Origin: an uncultured SAR116 cluster alpha proteobacterium
GTDB lineage: Bacteria > Pseudomonadota > Alphaproteobacteria > Puniceispirillales > Marisalimonadaceae
NCBI GenBank assembly: GCA_902529515.1
Contig: CABZWX010000006.1
Span: forward strand, 1-64,000
Direction: 5' to 3'
Length of the DNA stretch: 64,000 bases
Part shown: positions 38,619 through 48,441 of the stretch, piece after piece
How the letters are laid out: each line of letters opens with the position of its first letter
Position numbering within the stretch: the stretch's first letter is position 1
Translations under genes and position numbers: made by a program
Notes under the pieces: generated by a model
Seen by the model: the letters and a program-made list of their open reading frames with translations, nothing else
Told to the model about the DNA's origin: nothing
Databases searched by the model: none

Positions 38619-40373
38619 TTAAGCTTCTGAATTATGTAGTTTTTTGTAATAATCAGAATTTTTAATTAACTCTTTGTGATTACCTGAATCTAAAATTTTA
38701 CCTTTATTAAATAAAATTATTTGATCTGAATTAATTATTGTGGAAAGTCTATGCGCAATAGTGATTGTAGTTTTATTCTTTGTTAATGTTTCAAGTGTTC
38801 TATTAATTTCGCTCTCAGTTTCAGCATCAAGGGAACTTGTTGCCTCATCTAAAAGTAAAATAGGAGCATCTTTTAGGATAGCTCTAGCAATTGATATACG
38901 CTGTTTTTGTCCTCCAGATAATGTGTTACCACCTTCCCCAACAACCGTGTTATAACCATCTAAAGAATTAGTTATAAATTCGTGTATATCTGCATTCATT
39001 GCTGCTTTTTTAATTTTATGATCAGGTGCATTTAAATTCCCAAATCTAATATTATCTATAAAACTTTTGTTATAAATTATAGTTTCCTGACTAACCAATG
39101 AAATATTATTTCGAAGTGAATTTAAACTAATGTTCTTAATGTTTTCTTCATTAATTAAAATTTCACCATTTATTGGATCATAAAATCTTGAAATTAAATT
39201 AATGATTGTTGATTTTCCAGACCCACTTTGCCCTACCAGCGCAACTTTTGAGCCTGAATTAATAACAAAGTTGATATCATCTAATACCTTGTTCTTTTTA
39301 TTATATGCAAAACTGACTGACTTAAAAGTTATTTTTGGTGGTTTGTTTTTTGTTATTTTTAAATTAGGAGCAGAGGATAAACTAATAACTTTTGGTGTAA
39401 TTTTTAATTGTGTGTAAATCCTTCCTAAAGCAGAAAGAGCTTCTTGAAAAACAGTATTGAATGTACCCAACGCCCTAGCAGGTTGTGCAATCATTAACAA
39501 TGCCGTTACATAACCCACAACACTTCCAGGAGATAATTCACCTATTGATACCCGGTAGCTTGCAAAACCAATTACACTTGCTGCTGCAACTCCTCCTAAT
39601 ATTTCCAATATAGGCAAAACTTTTGCTCTACCAATTACCAAACTGAACATCTTTTTAAATAACGAGTTTAACACACCTTTAGATCTATTAATTTCCATCT
39701 TCTCTAAATTATACGATTTTACCATTCTTATGCCTTGAAGCATCTCAGTAAGCGTAGAAGTGACTGTTTCCATTTGTTCTTGAAGAGTTGTTGCTATAAT
39801 CTTTTGTTTTTTTCCAATCCTAACAATAGGCCTCAATGCTAATGGATAAATTACTATAACTAATATTGATAAAAGCCAATCTAACCAAATTAGATAAAAC
39901 AATAATGCTATAACTGTAAAAGTATCCCTAACTAAATTATTTATAGCTCTCTCAAAACCATCTCTAATTAGAATAACATCATTCATTATTCTAGATACAT
40001 GATTGCCCGATGATAATTTATTTAATTCATCCAAGTCGGCAGTAATGAATTGCTTAGTTAGTTTTTTTTGTATGTCTACCGAAATTGATAATGAAATTTT
40101 AGAAACTTGACTTATTTGGAAAAACATTGCAATTCCTCTAATAATTGCAACAAAAGAAATAATAAATGGAAAAATAATCCAGTTACTATTATCATCTAAT
40201 AAACCATCGAAAACCAATTGTATTAAGTAAGGATAGATTGAAGCAGTAGCAGCAACAACAACCAATAGTGTAAAAGCCAAAATTATATCAATCTTATAAA
40301 TGGATGCGAAATCATTCCAAAATTCTATAATTAAACTTTTATTTTTGTTTTTTATCATTTGATTTATGTTCAT
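38619..40373 (-). CDS. MsbA-like ABC exporter (probable lipid A flippase)
   Basis: A 584-aa half-transporter with six N-terminal membrane helices and a C-terminal ATPase domain: Walker A GQSGSGKSTI, Q-loop VSQET, signature LSGGQKQRISIARAIL and Walker B ILLLDEATSSLDAE. Many ABC exporters look alike, but the divergent neighbours (DUF374 acyltransferase, waaA, lpxK, lpxL) argue for a lipid A-core exporter. Symbol msbA is withheld because family alone does not prove it. Confidence 0.88.
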   Translation of the reverse strand: MNINQMIKNKNKSLIIEFWNDFASIYKIDIILAFTLLVVVAATASIYPYLIQLVFDGLLDDNSNWIIFPFIISFVAIIRGIAMFFQISQVSKISLSISVDIQKKLTKQFITADLDELNKLSSGNHVSRIMNDVILIRDGFERAINNLVRDTFTVIALLFYLIWLDWLLSILVIVIYPLALRPIVRIGKKQKIIATTLQEQMETVTSTLTEMLQGIRMVKSYNLEKMEINRSKGVLNSLFKKMFSLVIGRAKVLPILEILGGVAAASVIGFASYRVSIGELSPGSVVGYVTALLMIAQPARALGTFNTVFQEALSALGRIYTQLKITPKVISLSSAPNLKITKNKPPKITFKSVSFAYNKKNKVLDDINFVINSGSKVALVGQSGSGKSTIINLISRFYDPINGEILINEENIKNISLNSLRNNISLVSQETIIYNKSFIDNIRFGNLNAPDHKIKKAAMNADIHEFITNSLDGYNTVVGEGGNTLSGGQKQRISIARAILKDAPILLLDEATSSLDAETESEINRTLETLTKNKTTITIAHRLSTIINSDQIILFNKGKILDSGNHKELIKNSDYYKKLHNSEA

Positions 40374-40501
40374 ATCAATCCAATTATTATACCATTTATT
40401 TTAATCTATAATAATAATTATATGTATAGATAGTTATTTTGTTTTGTGTAAATTTAATTTAATACTCAATTTTAAATTTGTGCAGTAATTTGGATTTTTA
40501 A

Positions 40502-41173
40502 ATGCATGTTTTAAAACGTTTTAGCAAAACTGGTGCCGGACAAAAACTAATTGGTTTTATCTTTTATTTTATTACAAAATTAATTTTACATTCAATTAGA
40601 TGGGAATATTTTGAGCAAAGCAAAAAATCAAAAATTTTTGATAATAAACATAAATATATTTTTTGTTGCTGGCATAATAAGTTATTTTTAGGCCCTCATC
40701 TTTTACCAAGAAATAGAGTAATTAATGCTCTTCAGTCCAGTCATTCTGATGGAATGATTACCTCTTTAGCATTTCAATATCTAGGAATGAATGTAATACT
40801 AGGCTCCTCAAAAAAAGGAGGAATGCAAGCATTCAGGAAAATGGTAAAATGTTTACAATTAGGTGAAAGTATAGCAATTACACCAGATGGTCCTAAAGGT
40901 CCTAAAGAAAAAGTAAAGGAAGGTATTATAAAACTAGCACAAATGACAAATACTCCAATTATCCCTTTGGTGTGGGCTACTAGAAAATATAAAATAATTA
41001 ATTCTTGGGATAATTTTGTTTTACCATATCCATTTTCGAAAGGAATATATAGTTTTGGGAAACCAATATTTATAGAAAAAAAAATAAATATAAATAAATT
41101 TGAGCTTGAAAGGCAAAACCTTGAAAATGAAATCAAAAGACTTACTAAAATATTAGAAAGTAGAATAAATTGA
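40502..41173 (+). CDS. DUF374 lysophospholipid acyltransferase-like protein
   Basis: A 223-aa protein of the DUF374 type with an N-terminal hydrophobic helix, a catalytic region FCCWHNKLFLGPHLL, SSHSDGMITSLAFQYLG and ITPDGPKGPKEKVKEGIIKLAQMTNTPIIPL. In alphaproteobacteria it lies with msbA, waaA and lpxK and probably acts on the lipid A or envelope lipid. Starts a four-gene plus-strand run, and the 128-base spacer to the divergent transporter should hold both promoters. Confidence 0.88.
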   Translation: MHVLKRFSKTGAGQKLIGFIFYFITKLILHSIRWEYFEQSKKSKIFDNKHKYIFCCWHNKLFLGPHLLPRNRVINALQSSHSDGMITSLAFQYLGMNVILGSSKKGGMQAFRKMVKCLQLGESIAITPDGPKGPKEKVKEGIIKLAQMTNTPIIPLVWATRKYKIINSWDNFVLPYPFSKGIYSFGKPIFIEKKININKFELERQNLENEIKRLTKILESRIN

Positions 41174-41200
41174 AACTTATAATAAATTTGGGAACTTACA

Positions 41201-42520
41201 ATGACACTGTCAACATATAATTTTTTATGGGGAATATTAAAATTGTTTTTGCCAAGTTATTTAATTAGACGCCAAAAAAAAGGTAAGGAAGATAAATATA
41301 GACTTAATGAAAGGTATGGAATTTCAAAAAAACTGCGACCAGATGGTACTCTTGTTTGGTTACATGGAACAAGTGTTGGTGAGTCTGTTGCAGCCTTAGC
41401 ACTCGCTAATTCAATGAAAAAACATGGTTTTGGTAATAATAAAAATGAGTTTTTTTTGTTAACAACTAATACTACTTCTTCTGGTAAATTAATAAAAGAT
41501 AAAATAAAAAAAGGTTTACCTGCAATTCATCAATATCATCCTTATGATCATCCTAAATTTGTTTCAAAATTTTTAGATCAATGGAAACCTAATATGGCTG
41601 TTTTTATGGAATCAGATTTCTGGCCTAATTTAATATATTTAACTGCAAATTCTAATATTCCAACTATTCTAGCATCTTCACAAATGTCAGATAAATCTGC
41701 TCGTTTTTGGACAGGGTTGGGTTACTTTTTGGCAAAAAAAATTTTTAGTAAAGTTGATCATGTTTTAGCTGTTGATCCCAAACAAGAGGCTTTATTTAAA
41801 AAATTAGGTGCTAAAAATGTTAAAAGTTTAACAAGTCTTAAGTCAATAGCTGAAAAACTCCCTATAGATCAAAATTATGTAATACAGCTAAAAAGGAATA
41901 TACATAGAAAAAAAATATTAATTGCTGCCTCAACTCATCCAGGAGAAGAAGAGTTAATGATTAAGTTGGCTGACCTCCTTAGAAAAAAATCTCATGATAA
42001 TATTTTAATTATAATCGCACCAAGACATATTAATCGAAGCCTAGGAATTAAAAATAGAATTAAAGCTGCTGGATTCGACATAAAATCAAGAAGTAAAGGT
42101 GAATTTCCATCAAAAAATGATATTTTCTATCTTTCAGATACAATGGGGGAAATGGGCTCACTAATGGAAATGTCGGATTTAGTTTTTGTGGCTGGGTCTA
42201 TGGTACCCGTTGGAGGTCATAGCCCATCTGAAGCATCTCAATTTGGTAAGCCAGTTATAATGGGTCCACATTCTGAAAAATGTGATGCTCAGATTAAAGA
42301 TCTGGTTTGGTCTGGAGGGGCTATACAAATAGAAAAAGGCCCAAAAATGAATGAGAATTTTCTTAATAATGTTGTTGAGTTACTTAGTAACTCAGAACGC
42401 TTAGAAGATATGGGAAGAAATAGTTTAATTGCCTCTGGTTATGCCCAACAACGTGCAGATGAAGCAAGTATAAATTTGATTGAACTATTAAAAACATACA
42501 GAAACATAAAAGTTGCTTAA
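41201..42520 (+). CDS. waaA: WaaA (KdtA), Kdo transferase
   Basis: Transfers Kdo from CMP-Kdo to lipid IVA (439 aa). N-terminal GT-B half: LVWLHGTSVGESVAALALANSM, with the catalytic Glu in that motif, and HQYHPYDHPKFVSKFLDQWKPNMAVFMESDFWPNLI. C-terminal half: FVAGSMVPVGGHSPSEASQFGKPVIMGPH. All are family-specific. Lies between the DUF374 gene and lpxK, its usual place. Confidence 0.96.
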   Translation: MTLSTYNFLWGILKLFLPSYLIRRQKKGKEDKYRLNERYGISKKLRPDGTLVWLHGTSVGESVAALALANSMKKHGFGNNKNEFFLLTTNTTSSGKLIKDKIKKGLPAIHQYHPYDHPKFVSKFLDQWKPNMAVFMESDFWPNLIYLTANSNIPTILASSQMSDKSARFWTGLGYFLAKKIFSKVDHVLAVDPKQEALFKKLGAKNVKSLTSLKSIAEKLPIDQNYVIQLKRNIHRKKILIAASTHPGEEELMIKLADLLRKKSHDNILIIIAPRHINRSLGIKNRIKAAGFDIKSRSKGEFPSKNDIFYLSDTMGEMGSLMEMSDLVFVAGSMVPVGGHSPSEASQFGKPVIMGPHSEKCDAQIKDLVWSGGAIQIEKGPKMNENFLNNVVELLSNSERLEDMGRNSLIASGYAQQRADEASINLIELLKTYRNIKVA

Positions 42521-42521
42521 A

Positions 42522-43514
42522 ATGTTTAGTACACCTGAATTTTGGTATAAAAAAAATATTATATCAAAATTACAAATTATACTTCTTTATCCATTTTCTA
42601 TTTTTTGGATTCTAATTGATGATTTTAAAAGATACTTCTCAAAAACTTATAAATCTAAATTAAAGGTAGTTTGCATAGGCAATCTAACTGTTGGAGGAAC
42701 AGGCAAAACCCCTTTTTCAATTTACACTTACAAACTTTTAAAAAATTTAGGTTATAATCCTGTTTTTTTAACCAGAGGTTATGGTGGCTTAAAAAAAGGA
42801 CCAATAGAAGTTAATAATTCACACCATTTTCAAGAAGTTGGGGATGAATCAATATTATTAAGCAAAGTTGGTACCACAATTGTTTCTAGAAACAGATCCT
42901 TAGGAGCTAAATTTATTGAAAAACATAAGGATAAATTCAACATTATAATAATGGATGATGGTTTACAAAATTATCAATTAAAACAAGATATAAAATTTCT
43001 ACTAGTTGATAAAAAGCTAAAACTAGGCAATGGTTATTGTTTGCCTGCAGGACCATTAAGGCAGCCTATTGAACGTGGTCTCAACGATATTGACAAAATA
43101 ATATTAACAGGAGAGAGCGACAAGAACGAAAAAGATTTATTTAAGTCTTTTAACATTCCAGTAATTAAATCAAATATTAAGACAACTAATATACCAAAAA
43201 TAAAAAAAGAAAAATTACTAGCTTTTTGTGGCCTAGCCAATCCTAATAAGTTTTTTAACACTCTCAAAAAGAATGGATATGAGATTTCATCCACAAGAAA
43301 ATTTCCTGATCACTATGCTTACAAAAATAATGATATTAATAATTTAATATTTTATGCAAATGACCTAAACCTAAAGCTCATTACTACTGAAAAGGATTAT
43401 GTTAAAATTTCAGAAAATAAAGACCAAATACATTTTTTACCAATTGAATTGGAATTAGGTGTAAAAGATAAGTTAAATTTTGAGTTATTTCTGCAGGAAA
43501 AACTAAATGCCTGA
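42522..43514 (+). CDS. lpxK: LpxK, tetraacyldisaccharide 4'-kinase
   Basis: Phosphorylates the lipid A precursor at the 4' position (about 330 aa). The P-loop is VVCIGNLTVGGTGKTPFSIYTYKLL, with the second family motif FNIIIMDDGLQNYQLKQDIKFLLVD. The ORF track starts at a TTG (42513), but the ATG at 42522 gives the family-typical MFSTPEFWYKKN start and lies one base after the waaA stop, so I prefer it. Overlaps lpxL by eight bases at the 3' end. Confidence 0.95.
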   Translation: MFSTPEFWYKKNIISKLQIILLYPFSIFWILIDDFKRYFSKTYKSKLKVVCIGNLTVGGTGKTPFSIYTYKLLKNLGYNPVFLTRGYGGLKKGPIEVNNSHHFQEVGDESILLSKVGTTIVSRNRSLGAKFIEKHKDKFNIIIMDDGLQNYQLKQDIKFLLVDKKLKLGNGYCLPAGPLRQPIERGLNDIDKIILTGESDKNEKDLFKSFNIPVIKSNIKTTNIPKIKKEKLLAFCGLANPNKFFNTLKKNGYEISSTRKFPDHYAYKNNDINNLIFYANDLNLKLITTEKDYVKISENKDQIHFLPIELELGVKDKLNFELFLQEKLNA

Positions 43515-44394
43515 TCCCTTAAGTTTTAGAATTAAAAAGCAATTTGATAGGTACGTTCATGATCCAATTGCAGCTATAATAGCTATTCCATTATTTTTAA
43601 TACTTAAGCTTTTACCATATAAATTTTCATCTTATTTGTGTGGAACATTAATGTATTTAGTCGCTCCGCTTACTTCTTATAACAAACGTGTAAAAAAACA
43701 TTTAAAAATTGCTTTCCCTAATAAGTCTAGAAAAGAGATAAATAAAATTACATCACAACATTGGTTTATGCTCGGACAAACAATTGGTGAGATGCCACAT
43801 ATTAATAATTTGATTAGATTAGGTAATTTGGAAACTGAAGGTTTAGAAAGAATTAAAAAAGGTCCTGCCATTCTTGTTGGAGCACATATGGGTAATTGGG
43901 AATTCCTTTTAAGAGTTGGAGATCTTGCAGGAAGACGAGCTGGATATGTCTTTAGACCTATAAATAATTGGATATTAAATAAAATACAAATTTACAGAAA
44001 TAAAGATGCTAATGCTGACTTTTATAGAAAAGGTCGTCTTGCGGCTATAGGCATGGCAAGCAAACTTAAAAAAGGTGAAGTTGTTGGACTAACAGGAGAT
44101 CAACTTTTAAGAGAAGGTATTATGGTTCCTTTTTTTGGAATTGAAACACCAACACCTCAGGCAGCTGCAGTTATGGCTATAAAATGGAATGTGCCAATTT
44201 ATATGGTAAGGGTGGAGCGTTATAAGGATTTAAAGTTCAAATTAAGTGTTGAGGATAAACTTAAATTTCCCAAAAACTTGGATAAAGATAAAGCTACATA
44301 CGATATTACTAGATTAATTTCTAAAAGGATTGAAGAATGGATCATAGATAGACCAGAACAATGGCTTTGGGCACACAGACGGTGGGGCAAATAG
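43507..44394 (+). CDS. LpxL/HtrB-type lipid A late acyltransferase
   Basis: A 295-aa LpxL-family acyltransferase that adds a secondary acyl chain to lipid A. The catalytic His-x4-Glu/Asp is in AILVGAHMGNWEFLLR, followed by the conserved ADFYRKGRLAAIGMASKLKKGEVVGLTGDQLLREGIMVPFFGIE. One N-terminal membrane helix. The C-terminus PEQWLWAHRRWGK is typical. Which acyl donor and position it uses cannot be told. Last gene of the plus-strand lipid A run. Confidence 0.93.
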   Translation: MPDPLSFRIKKQFDRYVHDPIAAIIAIPLFLILKLLPYKFSSYLCGTLMYLVAPLTSYNKRVKKHLKIAFPNKSRKEINKITSQHWFMLGQTIGEMPHINNLIRLGNLETEGLERIKKGPAILVGAHMGNWEFLLRVGDLAGRRAGYVFRPINNWILNKIQIYRNKDANADFYRKGRLAAIGMASKLKKGEVVGLTGDQLLREGIMVPFFGIETPTPQAAAVMAIKWNVPIYMVRVERYKDLKFKLSVEDKLKFPKNLDKDKATYDITRLISKRIEEWIIDRPEQWLWAHRRWGK

Positions 44395-44636
44395 AGTGAG
44401 GTTACTTTCGCTGTTGGTGTAACACTATGCGCGAGGGAATGGCTTGATATTTATATTAAATATGCTAAACGGATAGGGCGTTATCTAAATGAAAAATTAT
44501 TGATTACACACCAAACCAGTTATCATATTCTAAGTAAATTACTGTTATTGCTATAATTACGTATGCACAAAGATACCATTTAAAAATATAAGAATATGGT
44601 TTACCGTTTTTTTTCAATTCATTTCCTATAAATTAA
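44395..44636. other. Gene-poor spacer after lpxL
   Basis: No supported gene. The first 120 bases are visibly less AT-rich than the flanking spacer, and the lpxL frame stays open for 53 codons past its TAG until TAA at 44554-44556. I see no RNA gene or clear terminator stem. Confidence 0.5.
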
Positions 44637-44837
44637 TTAAAATATATAGTTTAATCCTCTAAAGAAAAACCAAAAAATAGCAAAAATCAAATGAAAAGCT
44701 AAAGAAATGAAGATTGCTTTAAATAATTTATTATTTCCATCATCCCACCAACTTGTAAAAAGATAAATTAACTTTTTAAATTTATTTTCTCCATCATTCC
44801 ACCATTGGTCAAAATTATTTGTGATTTTTTTTGTCAT
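44637..44837 (-). CDS. Small membrane protein with a duplicated WW(N/D)DG motif
   Basis: A 66-aa ORF with an internal tandem similarity: DQWWNDGENKFKKLI and TSWWDDGNNKLFKAI, followed by a membrane helix ISLAFHLIFAIFWFFF and a short tail. The repeat spacing (about 21 residues) and the strong Trp-Trp-Asp/Asn-Asp-Gly pattern argue for a real coding sequence. Family unknown. It begins two bases after the stop of a 43-aa ORF, so the two may be coupled. Both lie downstream of xseA on the same strand. Confidence 0.55.
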   Translation of the reverse strand: MTKKITNNFDQWWNDGENKFKKLIYLFTSWWDDGNNKLFKAIFISLAFHLIFAIFWFFFRGLNYIF

Positions 44838-44838
44838 C

Positions 44839-44970
44839 TCATTTAACTATAAAATTATATCCCATATTAGGGTTAGTTAATATTGAAGGAGATATATAAA
44901 AAAAAATATAACCTTTTAACAAAATAAAAAAAATTGCCACAAATAGAAATAGCTTTAGTTCTTTTCTCAT
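44839..44970 (-). CDS. Candidate 43-aa membrane microprotein
   Basis: ORF below the track cut-off: MRKELKLFLFVAIFFILLKGYIFFYISPSILTNPNMGYNFIVK. It has a basic N-terminus and one or two hydrophobic stretches. The TGA stop is two bases from the ATG of the 66-aa ORF. Low-complexity AT-rich DNA makes chance ORFs common, so support rests on its spacing to the neighbouring gene. Confidence 0.35.
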   Translation of the reverse strand: MRKELKLFLFVAIFFILLKGYIFFYISPSILTNPNMGYNFIVK

Positions 44971-45193
44971 AACAAAATTTACCACATTTAGTTTTTATAT
45001 AAAATATTTTATATTTTTAATTTATATTCATATAAATATAAATTTGATTAAATTAAAAGTTTACAATAGTTTACCACTTGGTACGTCCTGCAAGCACATA
45101 TTAAAAAATACTTTTTCTTTTAAGACATTTAGGTTGACTAAATCACATTAAATAGTTCGATCTGATCACATCTTATATAAGTAAATCCAAAAC
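44971..45193. other. AT-rich spacer downstream of xseA
   Basis: Together with the two small ORFs this makes a roughly 800-base stretch without a large gene, rare in this compact window. I see only short AT-rich dyads, none good enough to call a terminator. Confidence 0.5.
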
Positions 45194-46531
45194 TTATTTA
45201 TCTAATTGTGCTGATCTAATTTCATCTGAAAACTTAATTTTCACATTAGCATTTTTGGGAGCTTCACTGCTAAGTTTAATTGGTTCACCTTTATTGTTCA
45301 TTACAAGAGAAAACCCTCTTTCAAGAACTCTATTATAGCTTGAAGCTTCGAGCAACTGATTTAAAGAATTTAATTTAGTTTCTTTACTATTGATAATGTT
45401 TTCGAGAAAATTTTTAAATTTGGTTTCAAGAAGTTGTTGTTTTGAAACTAAATTACTTATCAAGATTTTTGGGGGCAATAAATATTGTGCAAATTGAGTA
45501 ATTTTATTTTTTTTCTCTACAAAAATATCTTTGAATAAATTTTCAAAATCTTTGTATATAAAATCTAACTTTTGAGTTTTATTCTCAAAAATTTTGTCTG
45601 GCTTACCTAACAACTTAATAAGGTAATTAATACGATCTTTATTAAAATATAACTTATTATTGAAGGATGACTTAATCCTTAAATTTAATTCGTCAATTCT
45701 TGATATTAATTCATCTCTTACTGGAACTGCTTTTTCTGCAGCTGCTGTCGGCGTTGGAGCTCTTAAGTCAGATACAAAATCAATCAATGTTGTATCTGTT
45801 TCATGACCTACAGCAGATATTACTGGTATAGAACTTTTATATACTGATCTAACTACAATTTCTTCATTAAATGACCATAAATCTTCTAAGCTACCTCCAC
45901 CTCTAGCAACTATAAGCAAATCAGGCTTTTTAATAGTTGTATCATCTGTTAATTGATTAAATTTATCAATTGCATTTGATATCTGGTGTGCAGAATCTTC
46001 ACCTTGGACAGCAACTGGCCACAAATAAACATGAGAAGGAAATCGATCAGATAATCTGTGAAGAATATCTTTTATTACAGCGCCTGAAGGACTGGTGATA
46101 ACACCTATGATTTTTGGTAGGTAAGGTATTGGCTTTTTAAATTCTTGATCAAACAATCCTTCTTTAAGAAGTTTTTTTCTTCTATCTTCAAGCATTTTTA
46201 GAAGCGCACCTTCTCCTGCCAATTCCATACTTTCTACAATAATTTGATATTTAGATTGCCCTGCAAAAGTGGTTACTTTCCCAGTACAAATTACTTCCAT
46301 ACCCTCCTCTGGCTTTATTGATAACCTTGGTAAAGTATATTTCCAAATTATTGCAGCAATTGTACCTTCTGCATCTTTGAGGGTAAAATAAACATGTCCT
46401 GACCCTGGAAATGAAGGTCGAGAAATTTCACCCCTAATACGAACATAACTAAAGTTTGTTTCAACTAATTTTTTAATTACATGTGAAAATTCGCTTACAG
46501 AATAAACAGGATTATTTGTATTAGTAATCAT
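45194..46531 (-). CDS. xseA: Exodeoxyribonuclease VII large subunit
   Basis: Subunit of the single-strand nuclease ExoVII (445 aa). N-terminal OB-fold: [35 protein letters not shown]. Catalytic domain: [19 protein letters not shown] and [62 protein letters not shown], followed by a coiled coil. xseB is not in the window. Divergent from purD, a conserved alphaproteobacterial pair. Confidence 0.97.
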   Translation of the reverse strand: MITNTNNPVYSVSEFSHVIKKLVETNFSYVRIRGEISRPSFPGSGHVYFTLKDAEGTIAAIIWKYTLPRLSIKPEEGMEVICTGKVTTFAGQSKYQIIVESMELAGEGALLKMLEDRRKKLLKEGLFDQEFKKPIPYLPKIIGVITSPSGAVIKDILHRLSDRFPSHVYLWPVAVQGEDSAHQISNAIDKFNQLTDDTTIKKPDLLIVARGGGSLEDLWSFNEEIVVRSVYKSSIPVISAVGHETDTTLIDFVSDLRAPTPTAAAEKAVPVRDELISRIDELNLRIKSSFNNKLYFNKDRINYLIKLLGKPDKIFENKTQKLDFIYKDFENLFKDIFVEKKNKITQFAQYLLPPKILISNLVSKQQLLETKFKNFLENIINSKETKLNSLNQLLEASSYNRVLERGFSLVMNNKGEPIKLSSEAPKNANVKIKFSDEIRSAQLDK

Positions 46532-46616
46532 AGGATTGCAAAAAGATTTCTATTTATCATGCATTAATAGTATGGCATATTTCAAAAAATCTAAAGGCTT
46601 TTGGAGTAATTAATTC

Positions 46617-47879
46617 ATGAATATTTTAGTAGTAGGTGGAGGTGGTAGAGAACACGCTATTGCTGCAACTTTATCAAAGTCACCCTTAACAACAAGGCTA
46701 ATTGTTGCTCCAGGAAATCCTGGGATTGAAACATTTGCTGAATGCTACCCAATAGCCGCTGACGATATACCAGGACAATGCAAGTTAGCAAAAGATGTTA
46801 AAGCAGATATTGTTTTTATAGGCCCTGAAATACCGTTAGTCCTAGGTTTAAAAGATGAATTATCAAAATTAGGAATTAATGCATTTGGGCCTTCAAAAAA
46901 AGCAGCTCAATTAGAGGGTTCAAAAACTTTTTCTAGAAATTTTTGTAAAAGGCATAATATTCCACAACCAGAATTTAAATATTGTACCGATATAAATACT
47001 GCAAAAAAGCAAATTGAGGTTTTAAATGGATATTGCGTTGTAAAAGCTGATGGCCTTGCTGCTGGCAAAGGCGTTTTTGTATGTGACACAGTGGATCAAG
47101 CAATAATTGCATCAAAAGAAATGTTAGAAAAAAATAAATTTGGTGATGCAGGAAAGTCAATTTTGATAGAAGAAAGAATAAACGGCATTGAAGCAAGTGT
47201 TTTTGCAGTTTCAGATGGAAATGATGCAGTTTTAATTGGAACAGCTCAAGATCACAAAAGAGCCTATGATAATGATAAGGGACCAAATACTGGTGGCATG
47301 GGGGCTATTTCTCCTGCCCCTGCATTAAATCAAAATTTAAATAAAGAAGTATTTAATAATATTATTTCACCTACAATTAATGGGATGAAATTAGAAGGAT
47401 ATCCTTATGAGGGGATTTTATACGCTGGAGTAATGATTACAGAAAAAGGACCCAAAGTAATTGAATTTAATTGCAGATTCGGAGATCCTGAAACTCAGGT
47501 TGTACTTCCTCGTTTAAATACAGATTTAGTAAGTATCATTCAAAAAACAATTAAAAAAAATCTAAAAAATATGACTGTTGATTTAATTCCCCAAAATGCA
47601 ATTACTGTCGTAATAGCAAGTAAGGGGTATCCTGGTGAATTTAAAAAAGGAGTTTTATTACCATCGCTTAAAAACTTTAATGATAAAAATGAAATATCTG
47701 TGTTCCATTCAGGCACTTCTAAAGATAAAAATGAAAACCTTATTTCAAATGGTGGAAGAGTTTTATCAATAACATCTATTGGAGCCAATGTAAGAGATTG
47801 TAGGCAAAAAGCATATGATATTGTAGAAGCTATTAACTGGGAAGAAGGTTTTTATAGAAAAGATATTGGTAAACTCTGA
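46617..47879 (+). CDS. purD: Phosphoribosylamine-glycine ligase
   Basis: Second step of purine synthesis, ATP-grasp enzyme (420 aa). N-terminal MNILVVGGGGREHAIAATLSKS; ATP-binding CVVKADGLAAGKGVFVCD; the metal/substrate region GPNTGGMGAISPAP and VIEFNCRFGDPETQVVLPRL. Length is standard. It is not linked with purH, also in the window. Convergent with tadA, two bases between stop codons. Confidence 0.97.
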   Translation: MNILVVGGGGREHAIAATLSKSPLTTRLIVAPGNPGIETFAECYPIAADDIPGQCKLAKDVKADIVFIGPEIPLVLGLKDELSKLGINAFGPSKKAAQLEGSKTFSRNFCKRHNIPQPEFKYCTDINTAKKQIEVLNGYCVVKADGLAAGKGVFVCDTVDQAIIASKEMLEKNKFGDAGKSILIEERINGIEASVFAVSDGNDAVLIGTAQDHKRAYDNDKGPNTGGMGAISPAPALNQNLNKEVFNNIISPTINGMKLEGYPYEGILYAGVMITEKGPKVIEFNCRFGDPETQVVLPRLNTDLVSIIQKTIKKNLKNMTVDLIPQNAITVVIASKGYPGEFKKGVLLPSLKNFNDKNEISVFHSGTSKDKNENLISNGGRVLSITSIGANVRDCRQKAYDIVEAINWEEGFYRKDIGKL

Positions 47880-47881
47880 AA

Positions 47882-48334
47882 TTATCTTATTTCTTTAAAA
47901 AATTCTTTTATTAATTTTTCGGACTTTTTTGCAGAAAATCCTGAATAAACTTCTAATTTGGCTTTAGATTTGCAATTTGAAAACATTCTAACACCATTAT
48001 CAATAGCTCCCCCTTTTTTATCTTCTGCACCGTAATATAAACGCCTTATTCTTGTTAGCTTAATAATACTTGCACACATTATACAAGGTTCTAACGTAAC
48101 CCAAATATCATAATCATTTAAATATCTGCTTCCTGTGATTTTAAGAGCTTTTTCTATTACTAGTTTTTCTGCGTGGCTTGTTGCATCATTTCTAGTTTCT
48201 ACTAAATTATGTGCTTTAGCTATGACATTACCATTTTTATCAACTATTATAGCACCAACAGGAACTTCTTGTTTTGCTTTCGCTTTAATAGCTTCATTCA
48301 TTGCTAATTCCATATAATCAATTTTACAAATCAA
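47882..48334 (-). CDS. tadA: TadA, tRNA adenosine(34) deaminase
   Basis: Makes inosine at the wobble position of tRNA-Arg(ACG) (150 aa). The zinc deaminase motifs are SHAEKLVIEKAL (HAE) and LEPCIMCASIIKL (PCxxC). The conserved N-terminus MELAMNEAIKAKAKQEVPVGAIIVDKNG suggests the start may be the Met at residue 8 and not the first one in the track. Divergent from the rluB-like gene, matching the conserved tadA/rluB/rsmD cluster. Confidence 0.95.
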   Translation of the reverse strand: MICKIDYMELAMNEAIKAKAKQEVPVGAIIVDKNGNVIAKAHNLVETRNDATSHAEKLVIEKALKITGSRYLNDYDIWVTLEPCIMCASIIKLTRIRRLYYGAEDKKGGAIDNGVRMFSNCKSKAKLEVYSGFSAKKSEKLIKEFFKEIR

Positions 48335-48441
48335 ATTCTTTTCCCTTATTGTAAGTAATGTTGCTAATACTTATTAAAACCTATAATACAAAACTATGAA
48401 AATAGCTCACAAAAAAATTTAATCCAAAACTATATAAAAAC

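Noticed and set aside
45177-45197. ATAAGT/ACTTAT hairpin at the xseA stop as a terminator
   Set aside because: Six A/T-rich pairs overlapping the stop codon with no T-tract; too weak.
46975-47286. 103-aa minus-strand ORF inside purD
   Set aside because: Low-complexity His/Leu/Phe-rich shadow of purD.
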